Source: Streptomyces antibioticus
GTDB lineage: Bacteria > Actinomycetota > Actinomycetes > Streptomycetales > Streptomycetaceae
DNA length: 64,000 nt
Reading direction: 5' to 3'
NCBI RefSeq assembly: GCF_002019855.1
Contig: NZ_CM007717.1
Span: forward strand, 1,739,570-1,803,569
The notes beneath the pieces are model-generated. The model saw nothing but the letters and a program-made list of their open reading frames with translations. It searched no databases and had not been told where the DNA came from. Shown one piece after another: positions 41,263 through 49,475 of this stretch (within the stretch, counting starts at the first letter, position 1; each line of letters starts with the position of its first letter). Position numbers and translations under genes: made by a program.

Positions 41263-41705
41263 ACCGTTCGCAGGTAGGCGGTGAGTCCGCGGCGTCCGGC
41301 GCGCATCATCAGCCGGTGGTTGGCGCGGAACACCGGCCGTCCGGGGACGGCGAACCGCCTGAGCAACGGCTTGTTGACGTCGACGACCTGTTCGTAGCGG
41401 GCGAGGGTGCCGGTGCCGTCGGGGGTGAGGGTCCAGCGGGCCCAGCCGTCGAGGTCGCCGGACATCCGGATCTCCAGCACTCCGGCGTGTGGATCGCGGC
41501 GTACCTCGCGGGCGGTGAAGGTCATGTCGTAGGGCAGGAGCGAGCGGATGCGGACGACGCCTGCCGTGTCGTCGATCGGGGTGACCTCGCGGACCTGGCG
41601 CCACCAGCGCGGGTAGTCCTCGGCCCGTTCCAGGGCGCGGTAGACGGCGGCGGGCGGGGCGGGCAGCCACCAGCGGGCGAGGAAGCGGTAGTGGTTCCGG
41701 TCCAT
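41259..41705 (-). CDS. SRPBCC (START/polyketide cyclase-like) family protein
   Basis: 148 aa from ATG 41705 (MDRNHYRFLARWWLPAPPAAVYRALERAEDYPRWW), the usual opening of SRPBCC proteins, in which a helix-grip cavity binds a hydrophobic ligand. Later strands such as YDMTFTAREV, DGWARWTLTPDGTGTLARYEQVV and the long C-terminal helix FRANHRLMMRAGRRGLTAYLR fit. An ATG at 41744 would add 13 residues. The ligand is unknown. Divergent from the large membrane protein. Confidence 0.85.
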   Translation of the reverse strand: MDRNHYRFLARWWLPAPPAAVYRALERAEDYPRWWRQVREVTPIDDTAGVVRIRSLLPYDMTFTAREVRRDPHAGVLEIRMSGDLDGWARWTLTPDGTGTLARYEQVVDVNKPLLRRFAVPGRPVFRANHRLMMRAGRRGLTAYLRTV

Positions 41706-41806
41706 GGGCCGAGTGTGCCCGTACGGGGGTGGGGCGGGCGGCATTTGAGTACGGTCTGAGTACCCGTACCCATGGCAGGGGTCGTGACGGCGGCCACACT
41801 CCAGGT

Positions 41807-44140
41807 ATGACGCATATTCCGCCTCCTGCCGAGGAACTGCGGCTCCTCGACAACGAGCTGCGCCGACTGGACGCCCGGCGGGCCCAGTTGCTGGCCCGTC
41901 GCGCCTGGCTGATCACGGCGCTCCAGCAGGTACGGCCGCTCGCCGCGACCGCGCCGCAGCCGGTGGCACCGGTGGCGCCCCGGCGCGAGGCCACCGCGCC
42001 CGGTGTGCAGAACGTCCTGCTGCTGCTCGGCGGCATTCTGCTGACCGTGGCGGCGATGGTGTTCACCCTGGTGAGCTGGGGTCATCTGGGGATCGTGGGC
42101 CGTTCCGCGGTGCTGGGCGCGGTCACGCTCGCGGTGCTCGCCGCGCCGGTGGCGCTGCTGCGGCGTTCGCTGCGGTCGACCGCCGAGGCGGTCGCGGGTC
42201 TCGGCCTGGCGCTGACCGTGCTGGACGCGTACGCGCTGCACGAGGCGGCGTTCCAGGGGTCGGACGGCACGACGTACCTGGCGGTGTGCACGACGACGCT
42301 GGCTCTGCTGTGGACGGCGTACGGTACGGCGCTCGGTGCGCTGCGGCTGCCGCGTCCGGCGGCGCTGGTGGTGGCTCAGCTCCCGGTGCCGCTGTGGGTG
42401 GCGGCGGCGGGTGGCGGGTTGTGGACGGCGGCGGCCGGGGTGCTGCTGACGGCCGCGTTCGACGTGGCGGTGGCGCTGCGCGGGTCCGCGCGGCCGGTCC
42501 GGGTGGTGGCCGTGGTGTGCGCGATCGGCTCGGGCGCCTGGGGTGTGCTGGCGGCCGGGGTGCTCGCGCTGGAGGCGTCGGGGCCGGCCGGTGCGGGCCG
42601 TGCGGCGGTGCTGTTCGCGCTGGCGGCGGCGATCGCGGTGGCCACGGCCTGGTACAGCCCCCGGTCCGACGTCGCGCAGGTCACGGCGGCGGTCGGCGGT
42701 CTTCTTCTGGTGGCCGGTGCGGGTGGTGTGCTGCGGGTGACGGTGTCCGACACCTGGTTGGTGCCGGCGCTGCTGGTGTGCGGGATCGCGCTGCTGGCCG
42801 TGGTGCGGGTGCCGGACGCGGTGCGCCAGGGTCTGGCCGTGGCATCGGCCGTCGTCCAGGGCCTGGCGCTGCTGTCGGCGCTGCCGGCCGTGGCCGCGAC
42901 GGTGCTGGGTCCGCTGGGGCGGATCGGTGACGTGTGGTCCGGGACTCCGGTGGACGCCCGCGACGCGGCGACGCTCGGTGGGGTCTGGCCGTCCGGCGCG
43001 GACACCGCTCCCCTGGTGCTCGCCCTGGTCGCGGCCGTCCTGGTGGTGCGTGGGGGTGTGTGGCGGCAGTGGGCGCTGCCGCCGGCCTGGGCGGCGGTCG
43101 TGGTGCTGCCGGCCGCGCTGCAACTGCCGTACGTGGTGGGCCTGTCGGTGCAGGGTCTGGTGGTGGCCGGGCTACTGGCGGCGGCGACCGCGACGGCTCC
43201 GGTGGCGCTGTGGCTCGCCGTGGTGACGTCGGCCGGTGTCGCCTTCGTGTCCCTGGCCACCGAGGCGGCGACGCTCACGGTCCTCGCGGTGCTGACGGCG
43301 CTGTTCGCGGCGGCGGCCCGGCAGGGCCGGCACGCGCCGGTGACGGCGGCCGTGTCGCTCGGGTACGCCACGGCGCTGGCCGGTGCGGTGGGCGCCGCGG
43401 CGGGCTGGCGTCCGGAGCACGTCGCGCTGCTGGTGCTGGCGGTCCCGGTGGCCGCGGCCCTGCTCGCGCCCCGGATCATCGATCCCGCCACCGTGCTCGC
43501 GGTGGAGATCACCGGCGCCGTCGCGGGTGTCGTCGCGATCGGTCTCGCGGTCTTCGACGCGCCGCTGCTCGCGCTGGTGCTGGCCCTGTGCGGGGTGATC
43601 GCGGCGGGCACGGCGATACGGCCCGACCGGCGCGGTGCCGGGTACGCGGCCGCCGTCCTGTTCGTGCTGGCCACCTGGGTACGGCTGGCGGCCTGGCAGG
43701 TGGACCTCGTCGAGGCGTACACCCTGCCGGTCACGGTCCCGGCGCTGGTCGTCGGCTTCCTGCGCCGGCACCGCGCCCCGGTGACCTCGTCCTGGACGGC
43801 GTACGGTCCGGGGCTCGCCGCCACGCTGCTGCCGAGCCTGGCCGCCGTCCAGCACGACCCGGAGTGGCTGCGTCCGCTGCTGCTCGGCGCGGCGGCGCTG
43901 CTGGTCACCCTGCTGGGCGCCCGGCGCCGGCTCCAGGCGCCGCTGGTGCTCGGCGGCGCGGTGCTGGTCCTGGTCGCGCTGCACGAACTGGCCCCGTATC
44001 TGGTCCAGTTCGCCGACGCGCTGCCGCGCTGGGTGCCTCCCGCCCTCGCCGGACTGCTGCTGCTCGGCGTCGGTGCGACCTACGAACAGCGGCTGCGTGA
44101 CGTACGGCGGGTGCGGGAGGTCCTGGGGCGGATGAGCTAG
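41807..44140 (+). CDS. Large polytopic membrane protein (SCO7613 C-terminal-domain type)
   Basis: 777 aa from the ATG at 41807. A soluble helical head (EELRLLDNELRRLDARRAQLLARRAWLI, given here in parts: LRLLDNELRRLDARRAQLL) precedes about 20 hydrophobic segments covering nearly all the rest, for example VLLLLGGILLTVAAMVFTLV and WLVPALLVCGIALLAVV. The combination recalls the actinobacterial family with an SCO7613-type C-terminal domain; no function is known. No transporter signature, charged pore residue set or soluble domain is evident. It ends with a short basic tail. Converges on the YetA-like gene. Confidence 0.8.
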   Translation: MTHIPPPAEELRLLDNELRRLDARRAQLLARRAWLITALQQVRPLAATAPQPVAPVAPRREATAPGVQNVLLLLGGILLTVAAMVFTLVSWGHLGIVGRSAVLGAVTLAVLAAPVALLRRSLRSTAEAVAGLGLALTVLDAYALHEAAFQGSDGTTYLAVCTTTLALLWTAYGTALGALRLPRPAALVVAQLPVPLWVAAAGGGLWTAAAGVLLTAAFDVAVALRGSARPVRVVAVVCAIGSGAWGVLAAGVLALEASGPAGAGRAAVLFALAAAIAVATAWYSPRSDVAQVTAAVGGLLLVAGAGGVLRVTVSDTWLVPALLVCGIALLAVVRVPDAVRQGLAVASAVVQGLALLSALPAVAATVLGPLGRIGDVWSGTPVDARDAATLGGVWPSGADTAPLVLALVAAVLVVRGGVWRQWALPPAWAAVVVLPAALQLPYVVGLSVQGLVVAGLLAAATATAPVALWLAVVTSAGVAFVSLATEAATLTVLAVLTALFAAAARQGRHAPVTAAVSLGYATALAGAVGAAAGWRPEHVALLVLAVPVAAALLAPRIIDPATVLAVEITGAVAGVVAIGLAVFDAPLLALVLALCGVIAAGTAIRPDRRGAGYAAAVLFVLATWVRLAAWQVDLVEAYTLPVTVPALVVGFLRRHRAPVTSSWTAYGPGLAATLLPSLAAVQHDPEWLRPLLLGAAALLVTLLGARRRLQAPLVLGGAVLVLVALHELAPYLVQFADALPRWVPPALAGLLLLGVGATYEQRLRDVRRVREVLGRMS

Positions 44141-44176
44141 CCGGCGGCCACGACGGCCCGGCCGCAACGGCCCCCG

Positions 44177-46915
44177 CTACGACGGCATCCGGTCGCCGAG
44201 GAGGGCCAGGTTCTCGATGGCGGCGAGGCCGTAGAGGGCGGTGTCGTTGGTGGAGACCCAGGCGGCCTCGCTGCCCGCGACCAGGGCGGCGGGGCCGCTC
44301 ACGGGTTCCGTCTTCCAGGGCGCGGACTCGGTGTAGCCGTCGGAGTCGTAGAACTTCTGCCACGCCCGTCGTGCGAGCGCGTCGTCGCCGGTCTGTACGG
44401 CGGCGTAGGCGTCGAGGCGGGAGTGGCCCTGGAAGAGCAGCAGGGTGCCGAAGTTGCTGCCGTAGCGTGCCGCCTGTTCGGCCTTGGTGGCGTTGAAGTA
44501 GCGGCAGTAGTCGTAGTAGGCGTCGGCGAAGGCCGGCATGTCGACCAGGTGGATGAGTTCGGCGCACAGTTCGTTGAGGCCGAAGACGGCGGACAGGTGG
44601 GAGACGCCGACGACGGGCGCGGTGGCGACGGCGAACCGGCCGGTGTCCAGGTCGTACAGGCCGCTTCCCTGCACGAAGCCGTTGGGCTGGGCGGCGATGG
44701 TCTCCATGGTGGACAGCACGCGGGCCCTGGCCTTCTCCCACTGGGGGCCCTTGCGCTCCCACTCGGTGAGCCAGGCGGAGACCAGGCCGCTCCAGTCGGT
44801 GCCGAAGCCGATCGACAGGGCGTGCCGGTCGGGTGTGTAGGGCTCGGTGCGGATCTTGCGCAGCGGGTCGAGGGCGAGGAAGGTCTCGTCGGAGTCGACG
44901 GTGGCGTGCATGAGGTCGCCGACGCGTTCGTCGGCGGTGAGGAAGTAGTAGTAGCGGCGGTAGGTGGTGTTGGCGATGCGCTGCTGTTTGGCGCTGTCGG
45001 CGTAGTGCTGGACGCCGTGCCGGGTGCCCAGGCCCGCCCACTGTCCGATGTGGTAGACGTCGACCTCGCCGGTGTGCCGGGTCATGGACTCGGCGAAGCG
45101 GAAGATGTCGGCGCGTCCTGAGCGCAGATAGGCGAACCAGAGCCAGAGGTCCGGGGAGAGTTCGGAGTTGTCCCAGGCGTAGCCGCCGACGTCGTAGCGC
45201 CACTGGTGCCGGACGGTGTCGTAGGTGTGCATGATGTCGCCGTGGTCCCAGAAGCCGTACCAACGGCGTTGCTCCACCTGGTCCTTGTAGTAGGTGAAGA
45301 GGAAGTCGAGATGGTCCTCGATCTTCGCCTTGGCGGGGGTGGAGCGGTCCGGTTCGGAGTAGAGGCCGGGGCCGAAGACCTTGGCCTTGATGAGCTGGGC
45401 GGGCGGGGCGGCGAGTTGGGGCAGGACGCGGACGGCCTCGATCTGCGCGGCGAGTTGCTCGGGCGTGGGCGTCGACTCGTTGGCCCAGAAGAGGAGTTCG
45501 GAGGTGCGGGCGATGCCGTAGGGGGTGCCGAAGCCGGGTTCGTAGTCCTCGTAGGTGATGTTGAGCCCTTCGAGCTGTTCGGGGAAGGTGTCCTGGCCCA
45601 TGCCGTCGTGGTAGAAGCGCAGGTCCATGGGCTGTGCCTCGGGCGACCAGAGCCAGAGGGTGATCTCGGCGGCGTCGGTGTGGGCGTCGCGGATGTCGAG
45701 CTGGGAGGGGTGGCTCTCCCAGAAGTCCCGCAGTCCGAAGGAGAATCCGCCGCTCGGGCCGCCGACGTAGCCGAGGCCGGAGGCCCGTCGGCCGCCGCCG
45801 GCGGCGATCCAGCCGTGGCCCTTCTTGGTGCGCTTGCGCACGGTGAAGCCGTCGGCGGAGAGCTGGGAGAGGGTGTAGTCGCCCCATTCGGGGATGTACG
45901 GGAGGCGGGTGGTGACCCGCTGGTCCCAGGTGGCCGGGTCGGGGAGTTTCTCGCCCGCGTACTGGGCGGCCTGGACGGCGGCGCCGGGGTCGCGGCGCAG
46001 TCCGGTGACGCCTTTGACGGCCTCGCGCAGCAGGCCGGTGCCCTCGCCGCCGATGCGGATGTGGCGGTCGTAGGACGCGTCGCGCATCGGGACGGTGAAG
46101 CGGACGCCGAGGCCGCGGACGAAGTCCCCGCTCGCCCTGCCGGGTTCCTGCCTGCCGTCGTAGGTGACGGTGTGGACCATGCGGAAGGAGTCGGCGCCCG
46201 CGTAGAAGTAGAGGCGGATCGAGAACGGCAGCCAACTGCGGTTTCCCTTGCGGTGTTTGCCGTCGATGCGGACCACCGCCCGGACCGGGCCGTCCTGTTC
46301 GACGGTCACTTCGCCGATGACGCCCTCGAAGCGTTCGGTCCTGACGGTGCCCTGGTCCTCGTCCTCGATCTCGGGCTGCCGGACCAGGACCAGTCGGCCG
46401 TTCCTGGCGATCTCGGTGGTGCCGCGGGTGACGGACTTGACGAGTGTGGCGCCGGACGTGCCGATCCGCGCGGTGATCACCCCGGTGGAGACGACGACGG
46501 TGCCGCCGCTCCTGCGGACGGTGACCTTCCGGGCCGGTACGGCCGCCTCGCCCGCGGTGAGGGTGAGCTTGCCCTTGCCCGAACCGACCGCGTGGGCGGT
46601 CCACTTGAGGGAGCCGTCCGGCCAGAAGGCGAGCGGCCAGGACTGCACGGGCACGGCCTTGCCGTCCACGTCGGTGACGGCGAAGGTCCGGCCTTCCGGG
46701 TGGAGGCCCTGCGGCCAGGGCACGCCGAGCGTGGAGCCGGGTGCGGCGCCGAGGCCGCCGTCCTCCAGCCAGTCCAGGGTCACGGGTGAGTCGTCGGCGT
46801 CCGCGGCTCTCGGCGCGGCCTGCGCGGCCTCGGCCCCCGGCGCCCAACTGAACTGCGCGGCGACACCGGCGACGGCGGCCGCCTTGAGGAGGGACCTGCG
46901 GGGGATGGGAGACAT
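44177..46915 (-). CDS. Tat-exported PcRGLX/YetA-like protein (putative exo-rhamnogalacturonan lyase family)
   Basis: 912 aa from ATG 46915, preceded by GGAAGGAAAG. A twin-arginine signal (PRRSLLKAAAVAGVAAQFSWAPGAEA) leads to an N-terminal beta-sandwich with LGVPWPQGLHPEGRTFAVTD and VPVQSWPLAFWPDGSLKWTAHA. These are hallmarks of the PcRGLX/YetA group that includes PL26 exo-rhamnogalacturonan lyases. An (alpha/alpha)-barrel-like middle contains WYGFWDHGDIMHTYD, WAGLGTRHGVQHYAD and RRYYYFLTADE. Substrate is inferred from family and from the YesL-like/ABC neighbours; many family members are uncharacterised. Last gene of a five-gene operon. Confidence 0.85.
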   Translation of the reverse strand: MSPIPRRSLLKAAAVAGVAAQFSWAPGAEAAQAAPRAADADDSPVTLDWLEDGGLGAAPGSTLGVPWPQGLHPEGRTFAVTDVDGKAVPVQSWPLAFWPDGSLKWTAHAVGSGKGKLTLTAGEAAVPARKVTVRRSGGTVVVSTGVITARIGTSGATLVKSVTRGTTEIARNGRLVLVRQPEIEDEDQGTVRTERFEGVIGEVTVEQDGPVRAVVRIDGKHRKGNRSWLPFSIRLYFYAGADSFRMVHTVTYDGRQEPGRASGDFVRGLGVRFTVPMRDASYDRHIRIGGEGTGLLREAVKGVTGLRRDPGAAVQAAQYAGEKLPDPATWDQRVTTRLPYIPEWGDYTLSQLSADGFTVRKRTKKGHGWIAAGGGRRASGLGYVGGPSGGFSFGLRDFWESHPSQLDIRDAHTDAAEITLWLWSPEAQPMDLRFYHDGMGQDTFPEQLEGLNITYEDYEPGFGTPYGIARTSELLFWANESTPTPEQLAAQIEAVRVLPQLAAPPAQLIKAKVFGPGLYSEPDRSTPAKAKIEDHLDFLFTYYKDQVEQRRWYGFWDHGDIMHTYDTVRHQWRYDVGGYAWDNSELSPDLWLWFAYLRSGRADIFRFAESMTRHTGEVDVYHIGQWAGLGTRHGVQHYADSAKQQRIANTTYRRYYYFLTADERVGDLMHATVDSDETFLALDPLRKIRTEPYTPDRHALSIGFGTDWSGLVSAWLTEWERKGPQWEKARARVLSTMETIAAQPNGFVQGSGLYDLDTGRFAVATAPVVGVSHLSAVFGLNELCAELIHLVDMPAFADAYYDYCRYFNATKAEQAARYGSNFGTLLLFQGHSRLDAYAAVQTGDDALARRAWQKFYDSDGYTESAPWKTEPVSGPAALVAGSEAAWVSTNDTALYGLAAIENLALLGDRMPS

Positions 46916-46998
46916 GCTCTTTCCTTCCGTGCGGGAGGCGAACAAAGTGGTCAGGGGCATGACAGACAGAGAGCGCCCACGTGCCGGGCCGCCGCGGG

Positions 46999-47598
46999 TC
47001 AGCGGTGCCGGTGGCGTTCCTCCACGGCGACGGCCGCCGCCGCGACGGCCCCCAGCACGGGAACCGCCAGCGGCGCGACGAACAGCGCGGACAGGGCCAC
47101 GACGCCGAGGCCGCCCACGATCAGGAACGAACCGGCGGGATCGAGCACGGTGCGCCGCCCGGCGTCCGCGAGCAGCGCCCGCCAGGACGCGCCGGGCGTC
47201 CAGCCGGCCGCCGCCCGCAGCACGGCCACGACCAGCCCGATCAGCGCCAGGACGCCCACGGCCCCGACGAACGGCCCGCCGGGGATCCCGGCCCGTACGG
47301 CCAGGACGTCCACCCGGACCGCGGCGGCCGCCGCCCACCCGGCGAGCCCGACGGCCCACCCGCCGCGCACGGCCGTACGGAAGTCGCGGACGAACTCCCG
47401 CAGGCCGCCGCCCTCGTGGCCGACGCGCCGGCGAAGGTGCCGGGCCCCGGCCGCGAAGGCCGCGGGCCAGGTGACGACCCCGAGCGAGGCGACGGCGATC
47501 CACACACCGGTGAGCAGGGACTCGGCGAACACGGCGAACCGCTCGCCCCCGAGGAAGGACGCCCGGCGGGCCTTCACCGGCGCTGTGGCTCGGTCCAC
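46999..47598 (-). CDS. DUF624 (YesL-like) membrane protein
   Basis: 199 aa from a GTG (47598) with GAGGCGG before it. Four to five hydrophobic segments surround the DUF624-type pattern: LLTGVWIAVASLGVVTWPAAFAAGARHLRRRV, then EFVRDFRTAVRGGWAVGLAGW. Bacillus YesL heads a rhamnogalacturonan-use locus and is of unknown biochemical role. Here it lies between the MalG-like permease and the YetA-like protein, which supports the assignment. Sequence is Ala-rich and divergent, so the family call is moderate. Confidence 0.6.
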   Translation of the reverse strand: MDRATAPVKARRASFLGGERFAVFAESLLTGVWIAVASLGVVTWPAAFAAGARHLRRRVGHEGGGLREFVRDFRTAVRGGWAVGLAGWAAAAAVRVDVLAVRAGIPGGPFVGAVGVLALIGLVVAVLRAAAGWTPGASWRALLADAGRRTVLDPAGSFLIVGGLGVVALSALFVAPLAVPVLGAVAAAAVAVEERHRHR

Positions 47599-47608
47599 GG
47601 GAACCGCC

Positions 47609-47635
47609 TCACTTCAGTCACTTCAGTCACTTCAG
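47609..47635 (-). repeat. Triple 9-nt repeat at the permease stop codon
   Basis: TCACTTCAG repeats three times without interruption (47609-47617, 47618-47626, 47627-47635). On the minus strand each unit reads CTG-AAG-TGA, i.e. Leu-Lys-stop, so the last two codons and stop of the permease recur twice more in frame. Confidence 0.92.
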
Positions 47636-48505
47636 TCCGGAGGTCGCCATGCCGTCGATGAGGTACCGCTGGAAGGCCATGAAGAAGGCCACGACCGGCA
47701 CCAGCGCCACCAGCGACATCGCGATCATGCTGCCGTAGTTCGAGATCCCCTCCTGATCGCGGAACATCATCAGACCGAGCGACACGGTGTACTTGGAGGG
47801 GGTGTTGAGGTAGATCAACGGCCCCATGAAGTCGTTCCAGGCGTTGATGAAGGTGAAGATGGCGCTGGTGATGAGGGCGGGGCGGGTCAGCGGCAGGACG
47901 ACGGACCAGTAGGTCCGCAGATGCCCGCAGCCGTCGAGCCGGGCGGCCTCGTCCAGTTCCCGCGGCAGCCCGCGCATGAACTGCACCATCAGGAAGACGA
48001 AGAACGCCTCGGTGGCGAGGAACTTGCCCGCGACCAGCGGCACCAGCGTGTCGATCAGCTCCAGGTTGCGGAAGAGCACGTACTGCGGGATGAGCAGCAC
48101 GTGGTACGGCAGCAGCAGGGTGCCGATCATCAGGGTGAAGAGCAGGTTCCGCCCGGCGAACCGGATCTTGGCGAAGGCGTAGGCGGTCAGCGAGCTGGAC
48201 ACGACGACACCGACCACGGCGAGCACGGCGTACATCAGGGAGTTCACGAAGAAACTGCTGACGGGGATGCCGGAGATGCCGTCGGCGAGCCCGGAGAAGT
48301 TCGCCCAGACCGGTTCGGTGGGCAGCAGGTCCAGGCTGGCGATGATGTCCTTGCTCGGTTTGAACGAGGCGCCGACGACCCAGACCACGGGATACAGGAC
48401 GACGGCGAGGACGAGCAGGGCGCCGAGGTGCCAGACGAGGGAGCCGCCGCGCCGTCGCCGACGGGTGAGCGTGCTCCGCGGTGCGGGGCTGGTGGCGGTG
48501 GTCAC
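47627..48505 (-). CDS. Carbohydrate ABC transporter permease (MalG-like)
   Basis: Second membrane subunit of a CUT1 sugar importer. The GTG at 48505 gives 292 aa with six helices, beginning MTTATSPAPRSTLTRRRRR. The ATPase-docking EAA loop is LPRELDEAARLDGCGHLRTY, and AWNDFMGPLIYL is the conserved MalG-type block. Its start overlaps the upstream permease by four bases. No cognate ATPase is encoded nearby; Streptomyces CUT1 importers usually share the MsiK ATPase. Confidence 0.93.
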   Translation of the reverse strand: MTTATSPAPRSTLTRRRRRGGSLVWHLGALLVLAVVLYPVVWVVGASFKPSKDIIASLDLLPTEPVWANFSGLADGISGIPVSSFFVNSLMYAVLAVVGVVVSSSLTAYAFAKIRFAGRNLLFTLMIGTLLLPYHVLLIPQYVLFRNLELIDTLVPLVAGKFLATEAFFVFLMVQFMRGLPRELDEAARLDGCGHLRTYWSVVLPLTRPALITSAIFTFINAWNDFMGPLIYLNTPSKYTVSLGLMMFRDQEGISNYGSMIAMSLVALVPVVAFFMAFQRYLIDGMATSGLK

Positions 48506-49461
48506 TTGCCGGCCTCCTCGTAGTGCACCCACTTCTTCTGCGACCGGAACAGCACGGCCGTGACGAGTCCCACCGCGAGCACCAGCGTCCAGGCCATCGC
48601 GGAGGCGAAGCCCATCTGGGCCTCCTTGAAGCCCTTCTGGTAGAGGTAGCAGGTGTAGACGAGCGTGGCGTCGGCGGGCCCGCACCGGGTGTCGGAGACG
48701 ACGTACGCGGAGCCGAACACCTGGAACGCGTGGATGGACTCCAGCAGCACGTTGAAGAACAGCACCGGGGAAATCATCGGCAGCGTGATGTTCCAGAACC
48801 GCCGCACGGGCCCGGCGCCGTCGACCTCGGCGGCCTCGTACAGCTCCCGCGGCACCTGTTTGAGGCCGGCCAGGAAGATGACCATGGGCGCGCCGAACTG
48901 CCAGATGCTCAGGGCCACCAGGGCGTAGAGGACGTAGTCCGGGTTGCCGATCCAGCCGCCCACGTCGACGCCGAGGATCTTCTGGCCGCGGTCCACGATC
49001 GCGTCGTCCGAGAACAGCGCCCGCCACACGAAGCCGACGGAGACACTCGCGCCGATCAGCGAGGGCATGTAGAACGCGGCCCGGTAGAGGCCCTGTCCGC
49101 GCCGCCGCTGGGCGAGCAGCAGCGCGACGCCGAGCGCGAGCAGCAGCTTGAGCGGGGTGGCCACGACGACGTACTTGAGCGTGACCTCCACCGACTTCTG
49201 CCAGCGGGGGTCCTGGAACATCGTGGTGAAGTTGTCCAGCCCCACCCACTTCGGCGGGGTGAACAGGTTGTAGCTGGTGAACGCGTAGTACAGCGAGGCG
49301 ATCATCGGCCCGGCCGTGAGCAGCAGGAAGCCCGCGATCCACGGCGACATGAAGAGGTATCCGGCGAGGTTCTCGCGGCGCCGTCCGCGCCGCCCGGCGG
49401 CGGGTGCGGCGGGGCGCCGCTTCCCGGCCGGGCGGGCGGGCGCTTCCTTGACGAGCGTCAT
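48502..49461 (-). CDS. Sugar ABC transporter permease (MalF-like)
   Basis: First membrane subunit of the CUT1 importer. 319 aa with a basic N-terminus and six helices; LFMSPWIAGFLLLTAGPMIA is the typical first helix. WVGLDNFTTMFQDPRW is a family block, and the EAA loop is VPRELYEAAEVDGAGPVRRF. Lies 15 bases after the binding-protein gene and overlaps the MalG-like gene. Confidence 0.94.
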   Translation of the reverse strand: MTLVKEAPARPAGKRRPAAPAAGRRGRRRENLAGYLFMSPWIAGFLLLTAGPMIASLYYAFTSYNLFTPPKWVGLDNFTTMFQDPRWQKSVEVTLKYVVVATPLKLLLALGVALLLAQRRRGQGLYRAAFYMPSLIGASVSVGFVWRALFSDDAIVDRGQKILGVDVGGWIGNPDYVLYALVALSIWQFGAPMVIFLAGLKQVPRELYEAAEVDGAGPVRRFWNITLPMISPVLFFNVLLESIHAFQVFGSAYVVSDTRCGPADATLVYTCYLYQKGFKEAQMGFASAMAWTLVLAVGLVTAVLFRSQKKWVHYEEAGK

Positions 49462-49475
49462 GGCGGTACGTCCCC

